From NCBI GenBank assembly GCA_964608455.1, contig CAZSNM010000001.1, forward strand, positions 39,568-103,567: DNA of 64,000 bases, given 5' to 3'. Both the position numbers and the translations under genes were made by a program. Shown piece by piece: positions 34,571 through 44,155 of this stretch. Below the pieces are notes generated by a model. It was not told the origin of the DNA. It saw nothing but the letters and a program-made list of their open reading frames with translations, and searched no databases. Numbering within the stretch: position 1 is the stretch's first letter; every line of letters begins with the position of its first letter. This DNA comes from DTDX01 sp964608455 (lineage in GTDB: Archaea > Thermoproteota > Bathyarchaeia > 40CM-2-53-6 > DTDX01).

Positions 34571-34981
34571 TTATAAAGATTTTAAAATCATTAATGTATT
34601 AGTTTTTGTTACTCCTTCAACTTCCCTAACCTTATCTATACAGGAATTTAATTCATCAATATTTCCTGCTGAAAGAAAAACAACTATATCTGATTCTCCA
34701 GTAACTTCATAAATTTTTTCAACTCCATTTATTTTTTTTAATTCAACTGAAACTTTAAATGTTGGAATAGATGGCTCAACAGAAATAAGCATTATAGCTG
34801 AAGCCTCCTTTTTAACTTCTATTGTAAAACGCTTTAAAATTCCTGTTTCAACAAGCTTTTTTATTCTTTGTCTTACTGCAGCTTCTGAAATCCCAATTTG
34901 CTTGGCTATTTTTAAAAACGGAATTCTTGAATCTAATTTTAAAATTTCAATTATTTTTTTGTCAATTTCATCTATAACCAT
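34571..34981 (-). CDS. Lrp/AsnC-family transcriptional regulator
   Basis: A 136-aa protein with an N-terminal helix-turn-helix (IPFLKIAKQIGISEAAVRQRIKKLVETGIL) and a C-terminal RAM domain (EVTGESDIVVFLSAGNID). Such regulators sense amino acids and act on transport or metabolism genes. ATG 34981 lies 4 nt after the stop of the 5-FTHF cyclo-ligase gene, and larB follows in the same direction. A ligand cannot be assigned. Confidence 0.9.
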   Translation of the reverse strand: MVIDEIDKKIIEILKLDSRIPFLKIAKQIGISEAAVRQRIKKLVETGILKRFTIEVKKEASAIMLISVEPSIPTFKVSVELKKINGVEKIYEVTGESDIVVFLSAGNIDELNSCIDKVREVEGVTKTNTLMILKSL

Positions 34982-34985
34982 ATCC

Positions 34986-35603
34986 TTATTCTCCTTCTAC
35001 TTTAATTAACTCTTTTTCAGTAGCTATATAATCAACTTTTTCATCATGGACATCAACTGGAACTTCAGCAACAACCTGAATTGAATGGCAAGTAGTAGCT
35101 ACTTTAATAGGTTTATTAGAAAATTGTCTTGCAAGTTTTATTTCTTTATCTCCATAACCTCCTCCTTTACCTAAGCGATGCCCCCTCTTATCTACAGCAA
35201 CGCAACCTTCAACTATAAAATCTACACTTGGAACTTCTTTAATAAATTCACCAAGTTTAAAAGCTCCTTTAATAGTTGATGCAAAACGTTCTTTACCTTT
35301 AACATTTTCAGGTTTTATTATTAAGAAACCTTTCTTTAATTTTGGAGTTGGCATTACAAGCGTTTTACCATCACGTAAAACCATTTCTCTTACTGGTGCT
35401 TGAGCACTATCGGGATTAACTAAAACTATTTTAGCATTTTTATATTCAGGAATCATTTTAAGCTTAGCTGCAGCTTTATCCGCATTTATAAAATTTGGAA
35501 TTCTTCCAAAACATGGTTTAGGAAAAAGCGTTAGCCCAGCTTTCTCCATTTTTTCCCAAACTTCTTTCCTAAGCTTCTCCTTTTTAAAATTTACATTCTC
35601 CAT
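34986..35603 (-). CDS. 5-formyltetrahydrofolate cyclo-ligase family protein
   Basis: A 205-aa protein with N-terminal KLRKEVWEKME, the FPKPCFGRIPNFINAD segment typical of the archaeal branch and the nucleotide-binding LGKGGGYGDKE. Canonical members make 5,10-methenyl-THF from 5-formyl-THF; archaeal relatives may act on other pterins. A role in C1 metabolism is likely. ATG 35603. It precedes the Lrp gene by 4 nt. Confidence 0.85.
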   Translation of the reverse strand: MENVNFKKEKLRKEVWEKMEKAGLTLFPKPCFGRIPNFINADKAAAKLKMIPEYKNAKIVLVNPDSAQAPVREMVLRDGKTLVMPTPKLKKGFLIIKPENVKGKERFASTIKGAFKLGEFIKEVPSVDFIVEGCVAVDKRGHRLGKGGGYGDKEIKLARQFSNKPIKVATTCHSIQVVAEVPVDVHDEKVDYIATEKELIKVEGE

Positions 35604-35665
35604 TTTACCTACTGAATGAATTTAAGATAAAATATAGAAAAAGTTTTTGTAAAAATATTTAAAGC

Positions 35666-36223
35666 TTATCTAAGAATTGGAATCCAGTAAATGGGTAATG
35701 AAAAGTCACTGCCGCATTCTAAACATATCCATCCCCCTTCCGGTTTTAACCCAATTTTTGATGAGCTACATACTTCACAGACGAAATTTATTGGCCCTGC
35801 ACCTATTCTATGAGGTTTAGGATTAGGTTGAAGCTTTTCAGGATGCTTAACCAATTCTGGATGATTTTTATAGAATTCAATTGAATCTTTTATAAATTCT
35901 ATAGTTAACTTCATTGGTGCTCTATAGTTGCTAGAGCCATTATATTCTGGTATTACTTTAAGAAAAATACCATGTTGAGATAAATTGAAAACATTTCCTA
36001 AATCAGTATTATAAATTGTAGGTTCATGATTTTTAAGCGATGTAGCAGCTAAAACTGCTTGTAAAGCTTCTCCTTTAAACTTCTTCCTTTTTAATTTAAA
36101 GCGTTTAACTCTAAGTTTTTGAAGCAGTTTTTGACATTCAGGATTATTACAAGCTTTTCTAGGTCTACCAAATATATAGGGTATTTTGGCTCCGCAAATT
36201 ATACAATATAATTCTTTCTTCAC
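35666..36223 (-). CDS. Protein with two zinc-ribbon-like cysteine sets, unknown function
   Basis: 185 aa. The N terminus holds C7-x2-C10-x14-C25-x4-C30 with a basic stretch (LRVKRFKLKRKKFKG) behind it; the C terminus holds C149-x2-C152-x14-C167-x2-C170. The middle is rich in proline, histidine and asparagine. The pattern suggests a nucleic-acid-binding protein with zinc knuckles at both ends. I do not recognise a family. GTG 36223 is preceded by GGAGAG. About 158 bp of non-coding DNA lies between this start and the end of the alcohol dehydrogenase gene. Confidence 0.65.
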   Translation of the reverse strand: MKKELYCIICGAKIPYIFGRPRKACNNPECQKLLQKLRVKRFKLKRKKFKGEALQAVLAATSLKNHEPTIYNTDLGNVFNLSQHGIFLKVIPEYNGSSNYRAPMKLTIEFIKDSIEFYKNHPELVKHPEKLQPNPKPHRIGAGPINFVCEVCSSSKIGLKPEGGWICLECGSDFSLPIYWIPILR

Positions 36224-36381
36224 TAAAGTTTCTCTCCTTAAATAAATAATGGTTTTATAGCTGCTTATATTATTTAAGAGTTATTGATTAAATGCTTAAC
36301 ATTGTTAATTTTATAAAAGCAAAAATTAAGGCCCTTATATATAGCAGCATTATTACTATTCATTAAATAATCCTTGGAATT

Positions 36382-37416
36382 TTAGGGGATAATAGCAACT
36401 TTTACGGCTTTTCCTTCAGCCATAAGTTTTAAAGCTTTTTCAATGTCGTTTAAATTCATTTTGCATGAAATCATTTTATCAATTTTTATGGTTTTGGAAG
36501 TAATTAACTTTAATGCTTTTTCAACAGCTAAAGGTGTATGATGAAAAGCTCCCTTAATAGTTAACTCTCCATAATGAATGTGGGAAGCATCAAGTTCAAC
36601 TAGTTCTCCTGGTTTGCATCCTCCAAAAAGAAGAGTTTCTCCTCCTTTACGTGTTAAGGCTATGGCGTTCCTCCAAGTTTCTGGAAGACCGACTGCTTCT
36701 ATAGCAACATCTACTCCTCGCCCATTGGTTAACTTTCTTACTTCATTAATTGCATCAACTTCGCTAGCATTAATTGTGACATCTGCTCCAAGCTCTTCTG
36801 CTACTTTAAGTCTATCTTTAAATAAATCTATAACTATAGCTTTGCATCCTTCAGCTTTAATTAATTGAAGGTGAAGAAGCCCTATTGGTCCTGCGCCTAT
36901 AATAGCAACATCATCTTTAATGCTTAAATTAAGAAGTTGATTTCCATGAACAACGCAAGCTAAAGGCTCAAGTATAGCAGCTTCCTCAAAAGATACATGC
37001 TCTGGAATAATATGCATGTTTTGCTTAACTATTTTTGCTGGAACTTTAACATATTGTGCATAAGCTCCTTCAGCGGTAAAACCAATCATATTTTCCTCTA
37101 TTTTTTCGCATAGGTTTTGTTTTCCTCTTTTACAATAAAAACAAATGTTGCAGGGAGCTGAATTCACAGCTACAACTCGATCTCCCTCTTTAAAGTTTTT
37201 AACTTTAGATCCAACTTTAACTATAACTCCTGCAAATTCATGCCCTATTGTTAAAGGAAGCTTAGCATAAGGATGCCCACGCTTATACATTTTTAAATCT
37301 GTTCCGCAGGTTAATGCAACTTTATTTTCAATTAATACTTCTTCATCGTCTACTTCTGGAACATCGACATCCTCAATTTTTAATATTTGAGGAGCATAAA
37401 GTTTAGCTGCCTTCAT
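36382..37416 (-). CDS. Zinc-dependent alcohol/polyol dehydrogenase (MDR family)
   Basis: 344 aa with catalytic zinc motif CGTDLKMYKRG and GHEFAGVIV, structural zinc cysteines CNICFYCKRGKQNLC and the NAD(P) motif GAGPIGLLHLQLI followed by acidic VIDLFKDR, which favours NAD. Sorbitol- or threonine-dehydrogenase-like; the substrate is unknown. It lies downstream of the AOR gene, so it might exchange aldehydes and alcohols with it. ATG 37416. Confidence 0.88.
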   Translation of the reverse strand: MKAAKLYAPQILKIEDVDVPEVDDEEVLIENKVALTCGTDLKMYKRGHPYAKLPLTIGHEFAGVIVKVGSKVKNFKEGDRVVAVNSAPCNICFYCKRGKQNLCEKIEENMIGFTAEGAYAQYVKVPAKIVKQNMHIIPEHVSFEEAAILEPLACVVHGNQLLNLSIKDDVAIIGAGPIGLLHLQLIKAEGCKAIVIDLFKDRLKVAEELGADVTINASEVDAINEVRKLTNGRGVDVAIEAVGLPETWRNAIALTRKGGETLLFGGCKPGELVELDASHIHYGELTIKGAFHHTPLAVEKALKLITSKTIKIDKMISCKMNLNDIEKALKLMAEGKAVKVAIIP

Positions 37417-37519
37417 TAAAATTCACAATATAAAACCTAGCTTTAAAAACTATTAAACTTTGCTTATAAACAAAAAAGATAAAAGATTAAAAAAGGTAGA
37501 GATAAGGAAAAAAGAAAAA

Positions 37520-39412
37520 TTAGGCCTTTAAGCTAGCTATATAGCTGGCTACATCATCTAAACCTAATCTTTTTAATTTTTCTGGTTTTGGAATTCCGTC
37601 TTCATCCCATTCCTCAAGTCTATAAAATTCATTAAGCATTGCTTCATAATTGGTTATTCCAACACCTTTTGTGCTTCCTGTAGTTGCTGGCTGCATTATT
37701 CTAGGTGGAAGCATATCATCTTTTCTTCTTATTCCTTCTCTTACATTGAAAGCTCTTGCTAAATTAAATATTCTATCTCCTATTTTTAGTAGTTCCCAAC
37801 CATCAATTTTCCATCCGGTAGCTAAAGATAAGAGTTTAGCATATTTATCTGGACCCAAATTTACATATTGATGAAACTTGCATATTACAAGAGCATCTGC
37901 AACTGTTCCCCAATCCATAACAAGTTTAGCTATTGAAGCTTTGCTTGGATCTTCAGAAAATCTATCTATTGTTTTTGGATCTGGTAAACCAAATGGAATT
38001 AAACCTAAATCTGCTCCATAACATTCTACATCTAAAGTTTCATGAGCATGGAAATGATCCATTCCAGTGTTTGAAACTCCATATTCTATTGCTTGAGTTT
38101 TTCCAGCTCTTGGATCATGATATGGCATTTCAAGACCCTTTACATGAAGAGCAATTTTGGGTGCTTCTCCACCTATTTTTTCAGCTGCTCTTCGAACACC
38201 TTCGGCTAATAAATCTCCAAAACCCTCTCTTTTAGCAATTTTCTCAACAAGTTTTATTACCACATCTGGATCTCCCCATTTAACTTCTAACCCATCCGTA
38301 TCTTTTGTTGTTATTAAACCTTTTTCATAGCATATCATAGCGAAAGCTATCATATGGGATGTTGAAATCGTATCTAAACCATAAATGTTGCAAAGATAAT
38401 TTGCTTTAATTACAGGTTCTATATCTTTTTGAAGCATAAATGTTGTAAAGCCCGCTGTTGTTTCATATTCTGGACCGCCATAAACTGGTGTAGCGAATGG
38501 GCCTTCTTTAACTTGAGAAACTCTACCGCAAGCTTGCATACAACCAAAGCAAGCTCTATTTTTAACTAAATATTTGTTTACAAAGTTTTGATATAATTCT
38601 GAAACGGCTTCCCAGCTTCCTGTTTCACCATATTTTGTTGGAAGATCACCGAATTGATTGCATGCATCATAACCGCCTATTGTTCCATTTGGAAATCCTC
38701 CACCAGAACTAAGGGATGCATAAACTGCTTGTTCGCATTCCTTTAATGCCTTACCATATTCTGCAGGTTTAGCTATTGGAATTTCTTTTTCTCCATAAAC
38801 CGCTACAGCTTTAACTTTTTTTGAGCCTAAAATGGCTCCTCCACCTTTTCTTCCAGCATAACGTTCTAAATCAACAGCTATACCTGCAAATCTAACAAGT
38901 TTTTCACCAGCTGGACCTATGCTTAAAATTCTTGCTTGAGGAACACCTATTTCTTTTCTTACCATTTCCTCTGTTTTAGGAACTGTTTGACCCCATATTC
39001 CTTCAGCTGGTTTTATTTCAGCTTCTCCATCATGAACCCAAAGGTAAACTGGATCTTTAGAGGCTCCCTCAATTATTATTCCATCAAAACCAGCAAATTT
39101 AAGCATTGGACCCCACCAGCCGCCGCAAGCAGATTCACCCCATACCCCTGTTAATGGAGATTTAAAGCAAGCCTCCCAAAAGCCTGATCCTGGAGCTCCT
39201 GTTCCTGTAATAGGTCCAGTCATTAAAACAATTTTGTTTTCTGGACTTAAAGGATCTGTTCCAGGCTTTAATTCATCCCATAAAATTTTAGCAGCGTAAC
39301 CATTTCCTCCTAAAAGCAGTTGAGCTATATCCTTTCGTGTATCCTCAGTTTTTACAGTTTTATTGGATAAGTTTACCCTAAGGATTTTGCCTGCATAACT
39401 ATATAATACCAT
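37520..39412 (-). CDS. Tungsten-containing aldehyde ferredoxin oxidoreductase
   Basis: A 630-aa AOR-family enzyme oxidising aldehydes to acids with ferredoxin. Motifs include GYAAKILWDEL, the pterin-binding GKKGSKK-like ARKGGGAILGSKKVKAV (RYAGRKGG) and the cluster cysteines in ACFGCMQACGRV with a later cysteine (LVICKF). Tungsten with two pterins and one 4Fe-4S cluster is the family norm. ATG 39412; preceded by a ferredoxin gene 15 nt away in the same operon. moaABC in the window can supply the pterin. Confidence 0.93.
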   Translation of the reverse strand: MVLYSYAGKILRVNLSNKTVKTEDTRKDIAQLLLGGNGYAAKILWDELKPGTDPLSPENKIVLMTGPITGTGAPGSGFWEACFKSPLTGVWGESACGGWWGPMLKFAGFDGIIIEGASKDPVYLWVHDGEAEIKPAEGIWGQTVPKTEEMVRKEIGVPQARILSIGPAGEKLVRFAGIAVDLERYAGRKGGGAILGSKKVKAVAVYGEKEIPIAKPAEYGKALKECEQAVYASLSSGGGFPNGTIGGYDACNQFGDLPTKYGETGSWEAVSELYQNFVNKYLVKNRACFGCMQACGRVSQVKEGPFATPVYGGPEYETTAGFTTFMLQKDIEPVIKANYLCNIYGLDTISTSHMIAFAMICYEKGLITTKDTDGLEVKWGDPDVVIKLVEKIAKREGFGDLLAEGVRRAAEKIGGEAPKIALHVKGLEMPYHDPRAGKTQAIEYGVSNTGMDHFHAHETLDVECYGADLGLIPFGLPDPKTIDRFSEDPSKASIAKLVMDWGTVADALVICKFHQYVNLGPDKYAKLLSLATGWKIDGWELLKIGDRIFNLARAFNVREGIRRKDDMLPPRIMQPATTGSTKGVGITNYEAMLNEFYRLEEWDEDGIPKPEKLKRLGLDDVASYIASLKA

Positions 39413-39427
39413 AATTATTTCACCTCT

Positions 39428-39937
39428 TTAAACCTTTTTTAAAGCTTCTAAAGAGCTTTTAGTATATGCACGTTCAATGCTCCATCTTCGCCTTACTTCA
39501 GCAACTCTTTTGTTATTTAATGCATATGGTGAACCTGCATCAACATATTGAATTACATTCCATGGGCACGCATCGACACATGAAGGGGATCCTCCGCAAA
39601 AATCGCATTTTATAGCTCTTTTAAGTTTTAAATCTACATGAATAACACCATATGGACATGCATTAACACATTCAGTATTGCATTCTTTTGGGTTACATTT
39701 AGTTGTAACTAAAAAAGCACCTGTTTTTTTATTTCTTATTATTGCACCTTTAATTGGGCAAGCGTATTGACAAAGCCCGCATTGAACGCAAACTACTGGC
39801 CCTTCAACTTCACCATCTCGAACTACATGAAGCCTAGTTCTAGCTAAACTATAGGTTTGAAAATGGAAAAAAGAGCATGCTAGTTCGCATCTTCTACAGC
39901 CAGTACATTTTTCCTGATCAACAATTAAAGCCTTCAT
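39428..39937 (-). CDS. Polyferredoxin, electron partner of the AOR
   Basis: 169 aa with four cysteine sets: CTGCRRCELAC, CVQCGLCQYACP, CNPKECNTECVNACP and CDFCGGSPSCVDACP. This is the HycB/AOR-associated four-cluster ferredoxin layout. It presumably carries electrons from the AOR encoded directly downstream (15 nt). ATG 39937 is preceded by AAAGGAGGAG. The C-terminal 30 residues (VRRRWSIERAYTKS) are a basic tail. Confidence 0.9.
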   Translation of the reverse strand: MKALIVDQEKCTGCRRCELACSFFHFQTYSLARTRLHVVRDGEVEGPVVCVQCGLCQYACPIKGAIIRNKKTGAFLVTTKCNPKECNTECVNACPYGVIHVDLKLKRAIKCDFCGGSPSCVDACPWNVIQYVDAGSPYALNNKRVAEVRRRWSIERAYTKSSLEALKKV

Positions 39938-40217
39938 TTTTTCTCCTCCTTTAAACGGTTTTATATAATTTATCTTTAATCACTATTTATAATTTACGGT
40001 TGAACAATTAGAGTTTCATGATAGTTTTCAGTTAACACAGTTATACCATATTACAACTTAATAATTAATAATTCAATTTTTTAAAGCAATTATGGCTAAT
40101 GCAAGCTTAATTGAAAACCTGTTAAACCTTTAAAATATGAAATCATAAAAAATTATAAAAAAGGTTTTTCACACCTCTAAGCTCCATTTTGTTATAAAGC
40201 TCATAAACTGCCTGAAG

Positions 40218-40433
40218 CTAAAAGTGTGGAGTATATTCGAGCATACGATAAATAACTTTGATTAAATTAGGGTTTTTAACTGCAGCTAGCATAAAAGCCT
40301 CTAAAACACGATTTGTACGCTTTTTTTGCATTTTCTTACATACTAGCCTAAACTCTGTATATAACTGTGGGTTTAAATAAATTGAAAATCTCTTCCGCTT
40401 TTTTGGCTTTTGTAAAATGGCAGCCATTTTCAA
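40218..40433 (-). CDS. Small basic RHH-like protein
   Basis: 71 aa. RFSIYLNPQLYTEFRLVCKKM followed by RTNRVLEAFMLAAV resembles the strand-helix-helix of ribbon-helix-helix DNA-binding proteins, with a basic N-terminal tail (KPKKRKR). A solitary transcription factor or antitoxin-like role is possible. No toxin-like neighbour is seen. ATG 40433 with GGGGGG-like purine run upstream. Confidence 0.6.
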   Translation of the reverse strand: MKMAAILQKPKKRKRFSIYLNPQLYTEFRLVCKKMQKKRTNRVLEAFMLAAVKNPNLIKVIYRMLEYTPHF

Positions 40434-40754
40434 TCCCCCCTCTTTTAACTCTTGGCTTCATCCCCGTATAATTTACAGTTAAACTTAGCAAACTTTATTT
40501 TTAATAATAAAATTGTGTTAAGAAATGGTGTATAATAACAGCCATGATGCTTTTCCCTTATACCTATTGTTTTTAGCTACATCTTTCTAGTGTTTCCTTT
40601 AATTCTTCTTAACATGTATGAGTTCAATTAAACCTTTACTTTAAGGCTAATTTAGATAATTATTTGATACCTCTTATTGCTAATTTTCCTTCTTGGGTAT
40701 TTTTGTTCAAAAGAAATGCGGTGCTCTATAAAAGGTTTTACATTCAATTAGGAA
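40434..40754. other. Intergenic stretch, no gene found
   Basis: Between the RHH-like gene and tRNA-Ala. It is AT-rich, with stops in all frames and only short open runs. I see no tRNA, no C/D boxes in the right order and no convincing repeat. It should hold the promoter of the RHH-like gene on the minus strand and the tRNA trailer. Confidence 0.5.
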
Positions 40755-40829
40755 TGGACCGGGCGGGATTTGAACCCGCGACCTCTCGGTTGCGAACCGA
40801 GCGTTCATACCAGGCTGAACTACCGGCCC
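40755..40829 (-). tRNA. tRNA-Ala (anticodon CGC)
   Basis: 75 nt that fold into a perfect cloverleaf: 7-bp acceptor GGGCCGG, D-arm, anticodon arm CTCGG-TTCGCAA-CCGAG, 5-nt variable loop and T-arm GCGGG-TTCAAAT-CCCGC. The G3-U70 pair, the alanine identity element, is present, and A73 is the discriminator. No intron. CCA is not encoded, so it must be added after RNase Z cleavage. Confidence 0.97.
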
Positions 40830-40904
40830 ATAGAAGCCAAAACCTAAATTAATTAATTAACTCCCTGATTTAAAGTTTTTATTAATAGAAAGGAAGTGCA
40901 CATG

Positions 40905-40919
40905 GTAAACTTTGTTTAC
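40905..40919. promoter_or_regulatory. Palindromic candidate operator upstream of the flavodoxin-like gene
   Basis: GTAAAC and GTTTAC separated by TTT form an exact dyad about 86 nt upstream of the WrbA-like start. It could be an operator for a local regulator. Short AT-rich dyads also arise by chance, so confidence is low. Confidence 0.3.
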
Positions 40920-41005
40920 TTTACTATTTTAAACAAAAAATTTATAAATTTTAAAGTTTTTCTAATAATTAGAAAATTTTCTTTCTTATAAGGAGGAAAT
41001 AAAAT

Positions 41006-41623
41006 TTGCTTAAACCAAAAATTCTTATATTATTTTATTCGATGTATGGGCATGTTTTTACAATTGCCAAAGCTGTTGCTGAGGGAGTTAAGAATTCTGA
41101 TGGAGAAGCAATTCTTAAACAAGTTGCTGAGCTTATTCCTAAAGAAAAATGGAATGAAAATATGAGAAAAGCTAAAGAAATGATGAAAGATGTTCCAATA
41201 GCTGATCCTAAAAAAGATCTTAAAGGAATAGATGGGTTAATCGTGGGCGCTCCAACTAGGTTCGGTAATATGTGCGCTCAAATGAGGAATTTTTGGGATC
41301 AAACTAGTGAGGATTGGGCTAAGGGAACTCTTATTGGTAAACCTGCAGCTGTTTTTACAAGCTCGGCAACACAACATGGTGGTCAAGAAACAACTCTTAT
41401 TTCAATTATGATTACCCTTTTGCATCATGGATGCATTTTAGTTGGTTTACCATACTCTTTTAAGGAGCAAATGAGTTTAGATGAAATTGCAGGCGGTTCA
41501 CCTTATGGAGTCTCAACTATTTCCGGGGGCATGGGTGAGCGATGGCCTTCAATCCTTGAATTAACAATGGCTAAAGGTTTAGGAAGGCATTTAACTGAAA
41601 TAGCAAAAAAATTAATGCAGTAA
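41006..41623 (+). CDS. WrbA-like NAD(P)H:quinone oxidoreductase (flavodoxin fold)
   Basis: 205 aa with the FMN phosphate loop YSMYGHVFTIAKAVAEG, the GAPTRFGNMCAQMRNFWDQT signature and TSSATQHGGQETT, all characteristic of WrbA. It reduces quinones by two electrons and avoids radicals. TTG 41006 follows AAGGAGG. It stands alone, before the metal-gene region. Confidence 0.93.
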   Translation: MLKPKILILFYSMYGHVFTIAKAVAEGVKNSDGEAILKQVAELIPKEKWNENMRKAKEMMKDVPIADPKKDLKGIDGLIVGAPTRFGNMCAQMRNFWDQTSEDWAKGTLIGKPAAVFTSSATQHGGQETTLISIMITLLHHGCILVGLPYSFKEQMSLDEIAGGSPYGVSTISGGMGERWPSILELTMAKGLGRHLTEIAKKLMQ

Positions 41624-41972
41624 CTTATGTTTTATGAATTTTCCCTAATTACTAGCGACACCCTATAGTTTTTCGCATTAATTTTATATTTCCCTACAAC
41701 TCCTACAAAGCCTAAAGCAAGAGCAAGAACAACCCATAGTCCACCCCAACATCGAACCTATAATAAAATCTCTAAAAAACCTTATGCAACAAAACAATTT
41801 TTTCATCTCTAAATTAACATTTATAAAATTAATTTCTTTCAGACAGCTAGTTTCATAATCTAAAAGTTTACCATTTGGAATAAACTAAATCTTCTAATAT
41901 TGCAATTGTTAAGAGTTGGATTTATTATTCTCCCTTTATTTTAAGTGTATATGAAAATTTAAGTGATTAAAT
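41624..41972. other. Intergenic stretch with a possible decayed membrane-protein fragment
   Basis: No intact gene. On the minus strand, 41757-41632 is open for about 41 codons and encodes a hydrophobic stretch (GGLWVVLALALGFVGVVGK) without a start codon, and an overlapping frame upstream starts MKKLFCCIRFF. These may be frameshifted pieces of one small membrane protein, or chance. The right part holds the copA promoter and a candidate operator at 41899-41913. Confidence 0.35.
41899..41913 (+). promoter_or_regulatory. Candidate metal-regulon operator, copA copy
   Basis: ATTGCAATTGTTAAG, the most degenerate of four related 15-mers (consensus NTTRCAWTTGTWAAG), ends 59 nt before the copA start. 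The others are at 44081, 45706 and 46524. Confidence 0.45.
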
Positions 41973-44060
41973 ATGCCAAGAGATCCTGTATGCGGCATGC
42001 ATGTTGAAGTGGAAAAATCCATTAAAAGAAAGATTGGTGATAGAACTTACTATTTTTGCAGTGAAACTTGCGCTAGAACATATGAGCAACCTGAACGAGA
42101 ATTAAAAGCTATGAAACACCGGGTAGCTATAGCGCTTTTAGGAGTAGTTTCAGTTGCTTTATTACGAGTTTTAACAATGATAGGTTTAGTCATCGCCTTT
42201 ATGACAATAACTTTAGCTGGAATTTCAGCTTGGGATTTAGCTCTTTTTATAATCTCAACGCCAATTGTATGGATTGCTGGTTGGAGTATTCATTATGGAG
42301 CTTATAAAGCGCTTAAGAATCACACAATAAATATGGATGTATTAATAACTGTTGGAGTTTTAGCTGGATGGATATATGGAGTTATTGGAACATTTTTTCC
42401 ATCAATAGCCCCAGGTGGTCATGGATATTTCGAAATAGCAATAGCTATTCTAGCATTTATTATACTTGGAAAATTTATTGAGGAAACCATTAGGCGGAAA
42501 TCAGCTGCAGCTATCAGGAAATTATTAGAACTTAAACCAACTGTTGCAAGAGTTTTGAGGAATGATGAAGAAGTTGAAGTTTCAGTGGATGAAATTAAAC
42601 CTGGGGATATTTTAATTGTTAAACCTGGTGAAAAAATTCCAACAGACGGTACAGTCATAGATGGATATTCCTCTGTTGATGAGAAAATGATCACTGGAGA
42701 AAGTATTCCTGTGGAAAAAAAGGTTGGAGATGAAGTTATAGGTGCAACTATAAATAAAACTGGAGTATTAAAAGTTAAAGCGACAAAGGTTGGCGATGAA
42801 ACTGCTTTAATGCAAATAGTTCATTTAGTGGAGGAAGCGCAGGTTTCTAAAGCGCCTATTCAAAAATTTGCTGATCAAGTTGTTAAATATTTTGTTCCAG
42901 CCGTGTTTATTATAGCTGGTGTGGCCTTCATTTACTGGTCGTTCACTAGAGGATTTACCACAGCTTTTCTTGTACTTTTAACCGTTTTATTAATTGCATG
43001 TCCTTGCGCTTTAGGTATAGCCACTCCAACAGCTATATTGGCTGGTGTTGGAAAAGGTGCTGAACATGGAATACTTCTTAGAGGAGGGGAATATGTAGAA
43101 AAAGCTGGAAAATTAACAATGGTAATATTTGATAAAACAGGAACATTAACTAAAGGAGAACCGTCTATAACAAATATTGTATCATTTAAGGGTTATAGTA
43201 AAAATAAAGTTTTAGAGTTGGCAGCAGCTGTTGAAAAAAATTCAGAGCATCCTTTAGCTGAAGCTGTTTTAAAAGCAGCCATTAAAGAAGGAATTGACAT
43301 TCCAAATATTAAGAGGTTTGAAGCTATTCCTGGAAAGGGTGTTAAAGCAATTTACAATAATTATGAAATTTTGCTTGGAAATAAAAAGCTTATGGAGGAA
43401 GCTAAAATAAATATTGAAGAGGCAAATGAAACTATTTCAAAATTTGAAGAGGAGGGAAAAACAGTCATGATTCTTGTGGTTAATAGAAAATTAGCTGGAG
43501 TTTTAGCTGTTATGGATACAATTAAAAATGAAGCTTTTGAAGTTATAAAGCAACTTAAAAATATGAAGCTTAAAGTTGCCATGCTTACAGGTGATAATGA
43601 AAAAACCGCTAAAGCTATTGCTGAACAAATAGGCATAGATATTGTTTTTGCTAATGTTTTACCATGGGAAAAAGCCGAAGTTATTAAGAAACTGCAAGAA
43701 AAAGGAGAGGTGATTGCTATGGTTGGAGATGGAATCAATGATGCACCTGCTTTAGCTCAAGCTGATATAGGAATTGCAATAGGCAGCGGAGCAGATGTGG
43801 CTAAAGAAGCTGGAGGAATAATTTTAATTAAAGACAATCTACTTGATATAACACGTGGAATTTTATTAAGCAAAGCTGTTATGAAAAAAATAAAGCAAAA
43901 TCTATTTTGGGCTTTTCTATATAACGCAACTTTAGTTCCTGCGGCAGCTGCAGGATTATTAATTAATTATGGTGGTCCAATAATAGCTGCTTTAGCCATG
44001 GCTTTAAGCTCCCTTTTTGTGGTCGGCAACGCAGCTACATTAAAACTTCTTAAACTTTAA
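41973..44060 (+). CDS. copA: Copper-type P1B ATPase with N-terminal YHS domain
   Basis: 695-aa heavy-metal exporter. Residues 1-45 form a YHS/TRASH-like metal domain (DPVCGM, FCSETCARTYE) in place of the usual HMA domain. Then come membrane helices, an actuator domain (TGESIPVEKK), CPC in the transport helix (about residue 345), phosphorylation motif DKTGTLT (about 386), SEHPLAEA and GDGINDAPAL. CPC favours Cu(I) or Ag(I). ATG 41973; a shared operator-like site lies 59 nt upstream. Confidence 0.93.
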   Translation: MPRDPVCGMHVEVEKSIKRKIGDRTYYFCSETCARTYEQPERELKAMKHRVAIALLGVVSVALLRVLTMIGLVIAFMTITLAGISAWDLALFIISTPIVWIAGWSIHYGAYKALKNHTINMDVLITVGVLAGWIYGVIGTFFPSIAPGGHGYFEIAIAILAFIILGKFIEETIRRKSAAAIRKLLELKPTVARVLRNDEEVEVSVDEIKPGDILIVKPGEKIPTDGTVIDGYSSVDEKMITGESIPVEKKVGDEVIGATINKTGVLKVKATKVGDETALMQIVHLVEEAQVSKAPIQKFADQVVKYFVPAVFIIAGVAFIYWSFTRGFTTAFLVLLTVLLIACPCALGIATPTAILAGVGKGAEHGILLRGGEYVEKAGKLTMVIFDKTGTLTKGEPSITNIVSFKGYSKNKVLELAAAVEKNSEHPLAEAVLKAAIKEGIDIPNIKRFEAIPGKGVKAIYNNYEILLGNKKLMEEAKINIEEANETISKFEEEGKTVMILVVNRKLAGVLAVMDTIKNEAFEVIKQLKNMKLKVAMLTGDNEKTAKAIAEQIGIDIVFANVLPWEKAEVIKKLQEKGEVIAMVGDGINDAPALAQADIGIAIGSGADVAKEAGGIILIKDNLLDITRGILLSKAVMKKIKQNLFWAFLYNATLVPAAAAGLLINYGGPIIAALAMALSSLFVVGNAATLKLLKL

Positions 44061-44080
44061 TATTTATTTTAAAGACAATT

Positions 44081-44095
44081 TTTGCATTTGTAAAG
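44081..44095 (+). promoter_or_regulatory. Candidate metal-regulon operator, YHS gene copy
   Basis: TTTGCATTTGTAAAG fits the consensus NTTRCAWTTGTWAAG shared with the sites at 41899, 45706 and 46524. It ends 60 nt before the start codon of the 45-aa YHS protein. Confidence 0.5.
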
Positions 44096-44155
44096 AATCA
44101 AGTTTTTAAACGTTTAAAATTAATTAAAATTCAATTAATTTGAGGTGAGTAAAAA

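Noticed and set aside
40664..40852. A 62-codon plus-strand frame across the tRNA-Ala gene
   Set aside because: It runs through a complete tRNA on the other strand; part of its peptide is only the translated tRNA.
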